NCBI GenBank assembly: GCA_030789695.1
Contig: CM061142.1
Location: 43,137,375-43,201,374, forward strand
Source: Scilla litardierei
Lineage: Eukaryota > Streptophyta > Magnoliopsida > Asparagales > Asparagaceae
Length of the DNA stretch: 64,000 nucleotides
Direction: 5' to 3'
This document shows positions 1 to 10,436 of this stretch, piece by piece. How positions within the stretch are numbered: the stretch's first letter is position 1; each line of letters starts with the position of its first letter. The translations under genes were made by a program, and so were the position numbers. The notes below the pieces were generated by a model, which was not told where the DNA came from, did no database searches, and saw only the letters and a program-made list of their open reading frames with translations.

Positions 1-121
1 TTGGACACTATTTAGGTATTTTTGTACATCTCTGCATTGTGGGTATTTTGTTTTCACTGGTTAACTGCAGTACCTACGCAAATATCAAATAAGTAACGGG
101 CTCCGGGGTCGGGTCGTTACA
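1..121 (+). repeat. 3′ end of a Tekay/Del-like LTR, cut by the window edge
   Basis: The segment ends in GGGTCGTTACA. Its last 90 or so bases are the reverse complement of the first bases of the solo LTR at 15553, sharing the stretches AAATATCAAATAAGTAACGGG and CGGGTCGTTACA. It is therefore the plus-oriented 3′ terminus of an LTR of the same family, with the rest outside the window. The 62 bases up to 183 are AT-rich and show nothing recognisable except a TATAAATAG. Confidence 0.75.
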
Positions 122-636
122 CAAATACATTAAACCACATGAAGAGTGTAAAGCCTATAAATAGGTGTTTTTCTTAAGCTATTTGTCACACCCCGCTTCC
201 CAAAACGACGGAAGCGAGACGTGACGAAGGTCCGCATGGACCGGAGCTATGAGGCTCGGACCCAATAAACGTCTATAGGGTTACCATTTAAAGATTACAG
301 GTTCTTGTATTATTTAAAATTTCGAAACAACAGGAAGTACAGAAAGAAAGTTGCATTCATTTAAAAAAGAAACGATATCCAGCATATGACAAGTCTAATA
401 AAAGAAGCCTAAGCATGGCAACAAACTGCAGAAAAGGAAACTAATGGTGCGAAGCACCCAACCTAGGTAGAAGGTAAAGTGGTGCTACACACTCAGCTAA
501 AAAAGTAGTAACCTTTGTAAGGCAGCGACGGAAAAAGACATCTAAGCCTGGTCCTCATCAGGAAGGGGCTCTGGTCGACGTCCTCTGGCTCCAAGTACTC
601 AGGTATATCCGGCTCGCCTGCATACTCTGGCTCAAC

Positions 637-680
637 ACCTGACGTACAGTACCCAAGAGAAAAGGAACTGTACGTCAGGT
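637..680 (-). other. Conserved LTR hairpin, copy 1
   Basis: A perfect 14-bp stem (ACCTGACGTACAGT / ACTGTACGTCAGGT) encloses a 16-nt loop that reads TCCTTTTCTCTTGGGT in the sense (minus) direction. The same loop occurs in the LTRs at 4769 and 45068 with a different but still complementary stem, so the pairing rather than the sequence appears to be kept. In the sense direction it is followed by an acidic reading frame (EPEY...EPED), which has no ATG in this copy. Confidence 0.7.
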
Positions 681-1012
681 AAAGTCTACAAGAAAGGGTT
701 AGACTCTACTGCAAGTGTAATGTAATTAAGAGCAACATTTTACTGGTTGATTAACATGATGTGGTTATGACATGGCAATTATACTATGCAGAAAGTAAAA
801 ACTGTACAGGAAAAGTAAACTGGACAGATAGTAGTCGTAGCGTGTGCTACCGGCTATGGGACTAAGCTAGACGGGACAGGACGGGACAGGACAAGACAAG
901 ACAAGACATGTGTGACTCGAAAGGTTTACGCCTTATGGTTTGAGGGCGGCCAGACCCTCTTCCCATGCGACCGCTCAACCCTACCCCAAACCCAAGTGCT
1001 CAAGACAAGACA

Positions 1013-1230
1013 GGGATCACTCTCGCTTGGAGAGCATCTAAAACGCCCATAGGCTTTTTGTAACACAGGGATCTCTCTTGCGTGGAGAGCATCCGAAACG
1101 CCCGTAGGCTTTTTGTAACATGGGGATCACTCTCGTGTGGAGAACATCCGAAACGCCCGTAGGCTTTTTGTAACACAGGGATCACTCTTGCGTGGAGAGC
1201 ATCCGAAACGCCCGTAGGCTTTTTGTAACA
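1013..1230. repeat. Four tandem 55-bp repeats in LTR A1
   Basis: Units start at 1013, 1068, 1123 and 1178, exactly 55 bp apart, each starting GGGATC and ending in the block TAGGCTTTTTGTAACA. The same four-unit array is present in the other LTR at 44691-44908, so it predates the split of the two copies. Because 55 is not a multiple of three, the frame that runs through it is not a repeated peptide and is not called as a gene. Confidence 0.9.
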
Positions 1231-3517
1231 AGACATGACAGGTGATGAGGAGTTGTTCATTCTAGGGGGTCCACACGCACGCACACACAGGTGAAGCCTA
1301 TGGTAGCAGTTGTTGTTGTTGTTTCTAGGGTGTCCATACGCATGCACACATAGAATAGCCCTAAGGTGTCAGTTATTGTTGTTGTTATTCGTGCTCAGAC
1401 TTCGTCGTCAAGTCTAAGCTGTCAAGGGATGGTCTCAGACGCTATCATTTCACATCTGGTTCTCTTTAAATGTACTTTAACTTTATAAGGTGGAGATGGC
1501 CTAAACGTGGCCGAAAGTACACAAGTGTAAACACTTGCCTGGGGTGGCGAGTGCGTCGTCTGTCTGGAGCGACTTGTCGAAGCGGTGCATCAGCGAGGGT
1601 CCGTCTGAAACGGGCAACAGTGATGTCAAGACACGTTTTTCATCATTCCTATTAGAGTTCATTTCTAGGTTCAACGGGGCTATCCCAGCGGTCAAAGTCA
1701 CGTTTTTGTTTTGGTTCAGCCTACTCGACGATCTATCGCATGTGCACAGTTATTCAAGTCCTTCATCGATGTCTAAGATTTAGCAATGTTTTAAAGGAGC
1801 AAAAATGAAATTTAATATTGTTGACAATTTTTAGATTAAGTTTTCGATTCGCTACGGTGTGGGTTCTTACTACGCCTTAGAGGGCTAACCTTTTTTACGT
1901 TTGATCGAAGAGCAGATGTCAGGTCGGAACGGCGATGGATCTGCGTTGTCAGCAATGTCTCGACCATGGGTAGCACAGCAACACACTTCTGGATAGCAAG
2001 GTGAAGGCACGATCAACGATCAAGCGTCGATCTCTCTCCTGTTGCGGGTAGCGCAACGGATCTACACGATGGCGGCAACGTCAGGGAAAACACACGAGTT
2101 TGGCAATGCGCATGCACTCCTAGGATCAAAGGGGACTGCTAGGGATTGAAGGAGTTTAGTGGGGTTGCTCAGCCTGGTGGGTGGCCGATGGCGTCAGTGC
2201 ACGGCGGTGGGCAGCCTTGAGAAGACGAAGAGGACAGATTTGTGCAACGGTCGTTGTCGTGCGTTGCAGCAGAAAAGCGGTGACCAGAGGGGTCAAAGGG
2301 GACTTACAGAAGATAAAAGGGTTCAAGGGGGATCTAATGGCGGTGGAGTGGTCACCGGAAGTTGTCAAAGATGGCCAGGCGTTGGCGTTGAACGGGAGAG
2401 CACAGATCTGTCAAAAACTACCGTTAGGGCTCGGTTTCAATGGGTTTTCGAGGAGCTAAAGATGAGAGAAGTGAGAAAGGAGAGTTGCAGTTGATAGGGA
2501 GGTTCGATGGAAGTCCGATGGTTGTAGGGTGGTTACCGGAGGTGGCCGGGCGTGGCATTTTTCTGGCGGTGGACAGATCTGTCCAAACTGCCGTTAATGT
2601 TGTGTTTGAGAGTGTTTTGAGGGAGATAAAGAGTAGAGGAAAGGGGAAGGAGACTTGCATATTATAGAGAGGGTCAAAGGGGAGTCAAGCGGAGGTGGCA
2701 GCTATCGGAGTGGGTGGCCGGAGCGGCGGTAGCGACCGTTTTCCGACGGGTGCACCCAGATCTAGGAATTGCGGCTAGGGCTGGTTTGTGGGGGCTTTAG
2801 AGAGAGAAATGGGAGGAGATAGGAGAGGGGAAGGAGGTGGTGGTGGTGGCCGGAGTGGGGGGAGGTCCGGTGGCCGACGACAACGCGTGGGGAGGCGCAA
2901 AAAGGGAAGGTGGCGGCTGGATAAGGGTGTATGCGTGAGATGTTAGGGTATGCCATGGGTTTGTGTTAAAAAGGAAGTGCTTTGCTATTTGGGAGCTAAA
3001 TGGGTATACTTAGGGATGACTAGGATAGAGAGTGTGAGAGGAGGGGGTGTAGTTTTGGGTGAGGTTAGCCACATGAATCCCATGAGATATGTAAAGATCT
3101 CACATAATTAGGGGTTAAGTTTGAATTTCGAATTTGATTAGGGCTAAACGGGCTTGAAGTGATTAGTGATTTCGTTGGGCTAGGGGTGTCCGAAAATTAC
3201 AAAAAAAATATCGGGACGACCGTGACGACGAGAGGCTCGAGGGTATGATGGTTAATCATGCGTTTGGTCCACTGTTAACGAACTATGTCCGACGACTAAG
3301 ACTAATGCTACGACATCTCTACAATTAAAGCTGATTTGTGGGAGAACGACCCGTGAAATGACGTTCACTAAAAATCCCACAAATAACTACACTTTCATAA
3401 GGTTACAACGACATATCATAACGCGTATTCTGGATACGAGAGGAAACCAAATAAATTACATGTATGAGAAGAGGACGTACGAGCAAAAATACGAACGGTC
3501 GGAAAGCGGCCATTACA

Positions 3518-3531
3518 TTCTACCCACCTTA
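3518..3531 (-). promoter_or_regulatory. Polypurine tract next to LTR A1
   Basis: On the minus strand the bases before the LTR read TAAGGTGGGTAGAA and are followed directly by TGTAATGG. A purine-rich tract with GGTGGG next to a TG LTR start is the usual plus-strand primer site in this lineage. It fixes the LTR edge at 3517 and the element's direction. Confidence 0.6.
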
Positions 3532-4763
3532 GAATTGATTCCGCCATCGGAATCACTTATACTAATAAGAATAATATCTATGAACACTATGCCTGTAACT
3601 TCCATATCCTCACATAAAGATCGATAATTCTATAACTTCAAACAATGTTCCTCAATAATCCATCATAACACGTCTCTCCACTGGCTAATGCTACAACTAG
3701 AATCACACCCTAGTACTTAACTATAATTCCACATTATCACCTACCAGTCATCAATCATCTCACCCCCAATACATTCTCCATCATATCGACTCATAAATTT
3801 ATCCGCCATGTAATTGAACTATCAAAATCACATCTTATCCTTATCATTAACATTTAATATCCTAACTATGCTAAATCCATCTATCTAGCCATCCATTCAT
3901 CTTAACATATCGTGTTACTTACACTGTCTTCTTACCCCAAACTATAGTCAAATCCTGTTGCTTTAAATGCTCTACTCATTCTCATGATCGCCCTAAAACA
4001 TACACCTCATAGCTACTCCTATCTACCACTCGTCCAAGTTTCAGATCTGATAAGTACTCATCTCCCTGTATATAATTTCATCCAACCAGAATTCTCCATT
4101 GAGTCCGTCACACATTGGTATTATAAATAAATCTTGGACACCTCGTTCTTTTCATCCAAAAGGAATCTAATCTAATATCTTTGTGTTCAAAATCAACCAA
4201 TCACGCTACAACATATCTCATCTCATTCTATGCCTCCCCGTAAACATAACCTTATAGCAATAATAACCAGTTCTAATAATATAACAACAATGAAATAACA
4301 CTCCGAAGAGGGAAAGAAAAGAAAGTTTAAGGCCAAAGACATATTTTTAAAACATGTGGGAAAAGAGCATGTGGAGTTGTGGTATTGGATGGAGAAGATA
4401 TGGGTTTGTGATCTTGTGTACTAGTTTCAAAACTTTAAAGATTTGATTTAAAAGACAACAAAAAGGTTTTGATACAATCACATGCAGCCAAAAATAAGCT
4501 AAACTATAATATGAAAACTAATTCTAATAAATTACCTGCTATGACGCTATCCACACATATGTGAATACCATCATTCCTACAACTCCATGCATATATCACG
4601 AGTAACACTGAGTATACATACATGTCACAAGAGACAATCATTAAGATCCTACAGGTAGCATACTCATACAGGTCCACACACTCTACCTATATACATGCAC
4701 CACGACGACCTCACAAACCAAAGGCCCACTACTAAACTAGAGATGACAGAAACAACTACAAGC
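3532..4763. other. Non-coding interior of the outer Tekay-like element
   Basis: AT-rich sequence with no domain I can recognise on either strand; the open frames are short. If A1 is a 3′ LTR, this is the tail of that element's interior. It continues after the solo LTR at 7235 and possibly again at 43216. Confidence 0.4.
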
Positions 4764-5064
4764 ACTAATGTAACGACTGGTTTTCATGTATCTGGATTAA
4801 TTATATTATATATATATGCTTTGATGGATTTTCTCCTCATGTGTGGTTTTCGTCTCCGTAGCTTTCATTTTCGCTCGTTTCGTCGTGATTTTCTAGCTTC
4901 TTCCTTAGAATCGTCGATTTTGGAGTAAGTCATTCGTGACGGGCTTCATATCTGTCGTATCTTATAGTTAGATCAAGCCTAGGGGTCTTAGGAATCGATC
5001 CCGGAGCTTCGCGCTCCATTTCGGAACTTTCTGTGCACGTTAGCTAGTGTAAGAAGGGGAACCG

Positions 5065-5465
5065 ACCGACTAGATGACGATTTAGTCGGTCGGCAAACCT
5101 TCATGGACCGACTAGTTGGCTTTGTTAATTTCTCAGGAGTTATTGTTTATCGTTAGTCGGTCTAAGAACATTGGTCGACCGACTAGGTTGCAAACTATTC
5201 GGTCAGCAATCGTTCTTTAACCGACTAACTCTATGATCATTTTTGATACCAAGTACTATTCATTCTTAGTCGGTCTAAGAACGTTCATCGACCGACTAGA
5301 TTCGAAACTAGTCGGTCAGTAGTTGTTCTTTGACCGACTAAATCTAAATCCTATTTTTGTACAGGAGTTACTGTTTGGACTTAGTCAGTCTGCGTTGGTC
5401 AACCGACCGACTAGTTCCCAAACTAGTCGGTCAGTGGTTGCTCTTTGACCGACTAATCAGTGTCG
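5065..5465. repeat. Array of 15 alternating inverted half-sites (ACCGACTAG / CTAGTCGGT)
   Basis: Forward sites (ACCGACTA) lie near 5068, 5106, 5179, 5220, 5290, 5332, 5408 and 5457. Reverse sites (TAGTCGGT, with a few one-base variants) lie near 5083, 5152, 5199, 5267, 5308, 5382 and 5424. They strictly alternate in direction. The block from about 5152 is also a tandem repeat of a roughly 115-bp unit (starts near 5152, 5267 and 5382), each unit holding four half-sites. The array ends about 40 bp before the TATA box. Confidence 0.9.
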
Positions 5466-5499
5466 AACCCCTAATTTCTGGGCAGCCGCCAGCACTCCC

Positions 5500-5507
5500 T
5501 ATTTAAA
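5500..5507 (+). promoter_or_regulatory. TATA box of the solo LTR
   Basis: TATTTAAA followed by a pyrimidine-rich leader, the usual layout of a plant Pol II core promoter. It divides the LTR into U3 with the dyad array and a long transcribed R-U5 part. Confidence 0.6.
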
Positions 5508-6738
5508 CCCCACCCACGATTTCTTTCATCCCTCTTTCATTCTACTGGGCCTCCTTCTTCCCCAAATCACCCTCCAACATTTCCCCAAGCCATTCCTTCC
5601 TCCCTTGGAGTTTCCCTCTCTATTTTGGTCTACCACCATGCCCTAGGTCATCTCCGACCCCCAAAATCCCCCAAAAATCCCCAAAACCCCTTTTCTCCAG
5701 ATTTTCCCCATCCATTCCAGATCTGAACCCTAGGTTCCCCGGAGCGTTTCTTCCGTTGCCGTGCTTGCTCGGCATCATTCTTCCTCTCCTATACGGTAAT
5801 AACTCGATCTCTTAATATTATCTTAACCCATTTGTGTTTTTGTGAAACCCTAATAAAACTAGGTTGGATGTTGTTCTAATGTTGTTTTGATGATTGTTTC
5901 TCCATAACAGCGACTTCCCCGTAGATTAGCGTATGTGGGACGAACCCTCGTTGATCGTCATCCTCGGTGCTAGGCAAGTGAAACTTGCCACTTAGGGTTT
6001 TGGGCCATGTATTAGGCCATTTGCTTGTTATAGGCGTAAAAGAGACTAGGCGACGAAATGAGACTCGCCTAGGCACAATTTTAGGGACTAGCTTAACAAT
6101 GAAGCTAGATCCGACATTCATCATGTTGCACAACTACCATGTCATGTTTAATTTCCATTAACGGTACGCAAATTAATTGTCATGTCATTGCATTCTTTAA
6201 GTGTTTCCGTGATTGCGTAGCTTCGCTACATCTTGTGAAATGATTGAGGCTAGGTGCACCCCTATGCCAAATGAATTACGCTCCTGGTTGTGATCCAGGA
6301 AACGAGCTCTTGTGCGGGGCAACCCTGGCTCATTTACTGAGCTCGTGTGCAGGGACCCTGGCTCGTTCACATATGGGTATTGGGGTAAGAGTTAAGCGGC
6401 CAATCAACTGGGAGTCTGCCCGATCAGCAACTGCAGTGGTAAGGCGTAAACTCTGGGTTCTGGGGTAGTGTTAAGCGGCCAATCAGCGTGAATGCCAAAC
6501 CGTTCAGCTGTAAGGCGTAAACATCTACAAACAACTTGAAACGTGACTAGTGAAAAGATTGAGATTGTTAGTAGCTTGGCTACTCTTGACTTGTCCCGAT
6601 AATTGTTCTTTTGTACTTATTGTTTCACCATGTCTTGCTTGTGCACTCATACCATTACTGCCATGGCATGCATACTATAACTGCTAGGTTGCTAGTTGCC
6701 TTCCTTTTCAGTTTCCTTGCCCAAGTCTTTTAGACTTG

Positions 6739-6780
6739 CTGACATGTGCCCCTTTACTTTTTTTGGGTGACACATGTTAG
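6739..6780 (+). other. Conserved LTR hairpin, copy 2
   Basis: CTGACATGTG pairs with CACATGTTAG (one G-U pair) around a loop containing CCCCTTTACTTTTTTTGGG. The loop matches the loops at 651-666 and 45500-45518 read in the sense direction. The 3′ arm contains the ATG of a small acidic reading frame. Confidence 0.65.
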
Positions 6781-6881
6781 ATCCTGAGCCTGAGTACATT
6801 GTTGAGGACGAGGTGTTTGCTGACGTCGAGCCCGAGCCTGTGTTTGGAGAGGAGTACGTGGACACTGGGGACCAGTCCTAG
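6774..6881 (+). CDS. Small acidic ORF in LTR, 35 residues, uncertain
   Basis: A 35-residue frame opening inside the 3′ arm of the hairpin. It is rich in Glu and Asp (for example DPEPEY and EPEPVF) with no membrane segment or known domain. A related acidic frame follows the equivalent hairpin in LTR A1 (EPEYAGEPDIPEY on the minus strand near 540-640, without an ATG), and LTR 15553-18844 has another acidic frame at its 3′ end. This could be a translated leader peptide or a remnant of coding sequence. The similarity between copies is the only support. Confidence 0.3.
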   Translation: MLDPEPEYIVEDEVFADVEPEPVFGEEYVDTGDQS

Positions 6882-7234
6882 TGTCTTCGTTGAGCTTTCC
6901 CCTTTTGTTTTAGACTGCTGTTTAGTTGTCGGTGCGTGGCACCTATACCTTGTAGTTGTCCCTTTTGTTGGCCTTGTTCTGGGCCTTTAGACTCTTTCTT
7001 TTAGCCTGGTGGCTTTTCTGGATGTTGAACTTAATTTTTCATGTTGGACAATTTATGAGATTTGAGATTTTATTTCTGTCTCTCCTTGTGTTATTATTGT
7101 TGTTCCGTTTGTGGTTACAGGGACCTGCTTATGTTTTATTGACGCTTATCGGGTTTGGGGCTTCACAGCTCCACTCCCGTGCGGACCTTTTCACGTCTCG
7201 CCTCCATTTTAGGGAAGCGGGTCGTGACAACTAA

Positions 7235-7822
7235 TGTCTACACAAAGGAAAGGAAACCGAAACCAAAAGCAAAATGAAACAAGATCGGAAAGAACGAGTT
7301 TGGATAAGGCGAGGATAAGGAGATAACTGGTTGGATGGGACAAAAATATTGCTCAAAATAGATGAAAGAAGGATACGTGTAAAATATGGTATCATATATA
7401 TTTATACTTATAAAAATATGCAGAAATAGGGAGCAGATGGTAAAATTTTACAACTCGGAAAAAGTTAAACGGAGGAATGAAAAGAGTAGGGCGAGGTAGT
7501 GATTTGTTTTGCAAACGAAAATAGATTTATACAAAGATTTTGAAATATGAGCACGATGAACATAGAACTGATGTATAAAAAAATTTGAAGTTCTTATTTA
7601 GTTAAGAAAATATTCTAAAAGTACGTACGGTAAATGGTTAAAAATAAATTTCGTAGTTTAGAAATAGAGATATATCGAATTTTCAAAATGGTAACAAGGT
7701 TTTAAAACTGAAATACGAAAGATGCCGGTTAGAAAATGGTTACGAGATAGTAACTAAAAAATTACGACCAAGAAGGTTTTCAAAATCCGTGAAAGAATTT
7801 TAACTCAACCGAAAAGCGAGAA

Positions 7823-7826
<4 letters not shown>
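7235..7826. other. Non-coding interior of the outer element, left of the LINE
   Basis: AT-rich sequence rich in short A and T runs. No domain or long open frame was seen on either strand. It follows the ACTAA target duplication directly, so it is continuous with 3532-4763 once the solo LTR is removed. Confidence 0.4.

Positions 7827-7860
<34 letters not shown>
7827..7860. repeat. (AT)17 microsatellite at the LINE 5′ edge
   Basis: Thirty-four bases of alternating A and T directly before the LINE. A shorter AT tract (43199-43215) follows the LINE 3′ end, so the LINE appears to sit inside an AT repeat or to have created one. Confidence 0.95.
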
Positions 7861-7862
<2 letters not shown>

Positions 7863-7940
7863 AAAGTTAGTATTTATCTATATTAAAAGAGAATAAATGT
7901 ACAAACACACACGGTATACCTCTCTCAAAAACCCTACCCT

Positions 7941-8420
7941 ATGGCGGCTGGAGATCCAGGCGATCCATGCGTTATCCTTGGCAATCCCTCCTCTTCTTCT
8001 GTGTCTCATGGCGTGAATCCCTCAGGTGGAGTTTCGGAAGGGGGGGATTGGCAGCAAGTCACGAGGAATGGGAAAGATTTCAAGGGCGCAGGCATCAATC
8101 GGGGATTCAATAAACCCCAGGCAAGCAGGGGACGGGTCACCTTCATGGAGATATTACGGGCAAGCAGGGGGTTAGGGCCTAAAGGGGAGGGGATGGAAGG
8201 ACCAATATCAGTTTTAATGGCAGATTTAATGGCCAAGGAAGATCAGGCCTAAATGGGAGAGTCTTTCAAGATCGGAACTTAAAGAGGCCTTCAAATATTC
8301 ATGGGGGGCTTCAGACCCAGGATCAGACTGGGAAGGGAAATCACCAAGGCCGCAAAGTGCTCGAGGGAATGTCGGTAAGACCAAAATTTGCACTAAAAAT
8401 AAATACTTCAGGTACCAAAC
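7941..8420 (+). pseudogene. LINE ORF1, N-terminal part
   Basis: Starts MAAGDPGDPC shortly after a plausible leader. The first frame stops at 8252. A second frame, opening near 8190 with a repeated FNGR/NG motif (TNISFNGRFNGQGR), continues to 8420 and is in phase with the next LINE block at 19152. A frameshift therefore lies in the G-rich stretch around 8165-8200. This disordered Gly/Arg/Asn-rich N-terminus is usual ahead of the DUF4283 domain. Element B cuts the gene at 8420. Confidence 0.8.
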
Positions 8421-9481
8421 TGACCGGCGCCCCATTTACGGTTTGGGCGCGGTGTCGTTTTACCGCAAGTGCACGGTTAGTGTAGGGTGCGGGTTTATCG
8501 AACTCAGGGAGGTGGATGGCTTGAATGGCTACTAGCCTCGCCTAGGTTGTGTGCTAGCTACGCGGATGATATGGGTGAAGTGTAGAAATAAAGAGAAGAA
8601 ATAAAAAAGACACGAAATGAATCCCCGCTAACACGGGCTAGAGCACTCATGACACTTGGCATTTGACTTGACCCAGGGTGAGACATTGCCCCAAAAGGTG
8701 GTACCTAGCGTCCATGGCCCAATATTCCGGTCGGTGCCAAGTACGCTAGGCCTACCCGGTTTCGGACGGTGGGCATTCCCATGTCCGTTAACACCCTCCG
8801 CAACCGGGAGCATTAAGGCCACAATGATAACTCCCAACATTTCATCCAAGCCGTTCCCACGCGCGAGGACTCAATGTCAACGCTAGGGGCGTGAGCTGTG
8901 GCTAGGGAGTCAACCGCCAAGTTTATTCCCCCTTGGCCCGACGGTCAGAGGCGGTCTTTCTCCCGCCAATGACAATGAAACACCCCCGCATAACCCTAAT
9001 GGCCAAATAGGTCAAATGTGATTTCTAGCAATACATCGAAGCGGATCTTGACTAGACAAGCACCAGACCCCAATCCCCAACACAACTAGTGTGTTGCCAT
9101 ACGAATTGGACTCAGATTGTTAGAAATCCCCATTGACACATTTCATCGAACACATGCCATGCAATCAAGTCAAATGTAGTTTTCCAAGCATCAATCCTAC
9201 CCTAACCCGTATTAGGGTTCATCAACACTACTCCATGGTGAGAAACATAAAAACAAGCAAAACAAATGACATACAAACATTCACCATTGAGCAAAATGAA
9301 AACAATACAAAACAATGAAAGCAAGAGAAAGGAATACTTATCTTGAGTATGAATCTTCAATCCAATACAAGACTTATTGATCAAAAGACCTAATCTAAAA
9401 TAACCTAAGCCTCACAAGAGAAAGGGGCAAAAATCCCTAGAAAAACTGAAGAAGAACTCCATAAAGTCGTGCCCAAACTTC

Positions 9482-9489
9482 TATTTAAA
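9482..9489 (-). promoter_or_regulatory. Probable TATA box of element B LTR
   Basis: TTTAAATA on the minus strand, about 60 bp downstream of the nearest dyad motif. The equivalent in the other LTR is at 14895-14902. The call rests on sequence and on its position relative to the array, which matches the other families here. Confidence 0.5.
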
Positions 9490-9551
9490 AACCCCCTCAA
9501 AACCCTTAACAGTTCGGGTCAGAAACCCACTCAAAACTGTCAAAACAGGCC

Positions 9552-10190
9552 CACCCGATCAAGTGGAAACTCACCCGATCGGGTGGACTAAACAGAGAGC
9601 TCAAATCCGCAGAAAGTGATCTCACCCGGTCGGGTGGTAACTCACCCGATCGGGTGAAATGAAAATTCAGACTGCTGCCAATTTCAGCACACAGCTGCGC
9701 TCAGAAAATTCTAGAAAAATGTAGAAAAATCAGATTTGGGCATGTGACCTATCGTTGGAAAGCTAACGACGATGCCGACACTAGAAAAATAAGATATCAC
9801 CCAAAATCCCTCTGGAATGATAGCAGATCTTCAATGAATGAGCAGCAGTGCGCGAAAGGTGAAGGAAAGGCCACCCGATCGGTTGAAACATCAACCGATC
9901 GGGTGAGCCGCTTGTCGTATCGGCCATCGGGCTTCAAAAGCTTCAACCGGTCGCTGAGGAGAACGGGTGGCGTGACCGGGTCGTCATTTGGGAAACTTCA
10001 GCTTCAGATGAACCAATCAGGTGAGATATCACCCGATCGGTTGGAATTAAGCTCCAAATTCCCGAGAACTCTGTTGGGATGAACCGGTCGGCGAACCGAT
10101 CGTTTGACCTTGCGCTTCGCTCCAGCTTCAGTCCGGGTCGGACACGCGTGCATCACCCGATCGGTTGGCTGTGTCTAACCGATCGGGTGG
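9552..10190. repeat. Dyad array CACCCGATCGGGTG in the left LTR of element B
   Basis: Perfect or near-perfect copies of CACCCGATCGGGTG recur in pairs separated by short spacers, for example at 9552, 9572, 9629 and 9649. Looser variants (AACCGATCGGGTG, CACCCGATCGGTTG, AACCGGTCGG) continue to 10190. There are about a dozen sites, all centred on a CpG-containing palindrome. Confidence 0.9.
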
Positions 10191-10436
10191 GGGCTGAAAA
10201 GTGGCAATCTTGGTCGTTTGACCCCCTGGATCACGCGTGACCCCTCCCGTAGCTCCGGGGACTCATGATAACGTCGTTTTATGTCCCCTATACCGGTAAA
10301 TTCCTGCAAAATACAAAAAACACGGAAAAGTGAAAGAAAACAAGAAAACACGAGAAAACGAATATAAGACGGCGGTAAAATACGAAAAAACACGGAAGAA
10401 AACGTGCGCAAATATATGAAATATAAACGCACGTCA

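Larger units (their letters stand above)
184..3517 (-). mobile_element. Tekay/Del-like long LTR (A1), probable 3′ LTR
   Basis: On the plus strand it runs from TGTCACACCCCGCTTCCC to GCGGCCATTACA, so read on the minus strand it starts TGTAATGGCCGC and ends GGGGTGTGACA. A diverged copy lies at 43876-49917, which defines the repeat. The plus-strand bases just after 3517 read as a polypurine tract on the minus strand (TAAGGTGGGTAGAA), which makes this a 3′ LTR of a minus-strand element. At about 3.3 kb it is long, as is usual in this lineage. The flanking bases CTATT (179-183) have no partner in the window because the matching outer end of the other LTR is lost. It carries a hairpin (637-680) and a 55-bp tandem array (1013-1230). 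No convincing gene lies inside. Confidence 0.75.
4769..7229 (+). mobile_element. Solo LTR, Tekay/Del-like, TSD ACTAA
   Basis: The segment starts TGTAACGACTGG, ends GGGTCGTGACA and is bounded by ACTAA at 4764-4768 and 7230-7234. One LTR with an intact 5-bp target duplication is the mark of a solo LTR left after LTR-LTR recombination. In order it shows a dyad array (5065-5465), a TATTTAAA box (5500-5507), a CT-rich leader (about 5520-5760), a hairpin (6739-6780) and a small acidic reading frame. The promoter order shows that the plus strand is the transcribed strand. Confidence 0.92.
8421..10436 (-). repeat. 3′ LTR of element B
   Basis: Runs from TGACCGGCGCCCC to AAACGCACGTCA on the plus strand. 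It nearly matches the split right LTR, with scattered substitutions, so the element is neither very recent nor ancient. It contains a dyad array (9552-10190) and, downstream of it on the minus strand, a TATTTAAA-type box at 9482-9489. No gene is present. Confidence 0.92.

Noticed and set aside
637..680. Strong hairpin taken as a transcription terminator
   Set aside because: Bacterial-type terminators do not apply to plant Pol II, and no U-run follows the stem.
1000..1347. 115-codon minus-strand frame with repeated CYKKP and HARVIPVL words
   Set aside because: It is a by-product of the 55-bp tandem repeat read in successive frames; the counterpart at 44750-45073 differs in frame and length.
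3358..3627. 89-codon plus-strand frame at the LTR A1 edge
   Set aside because: It spans the LTR end and polypurine tract and is antisense to the element; no domain.
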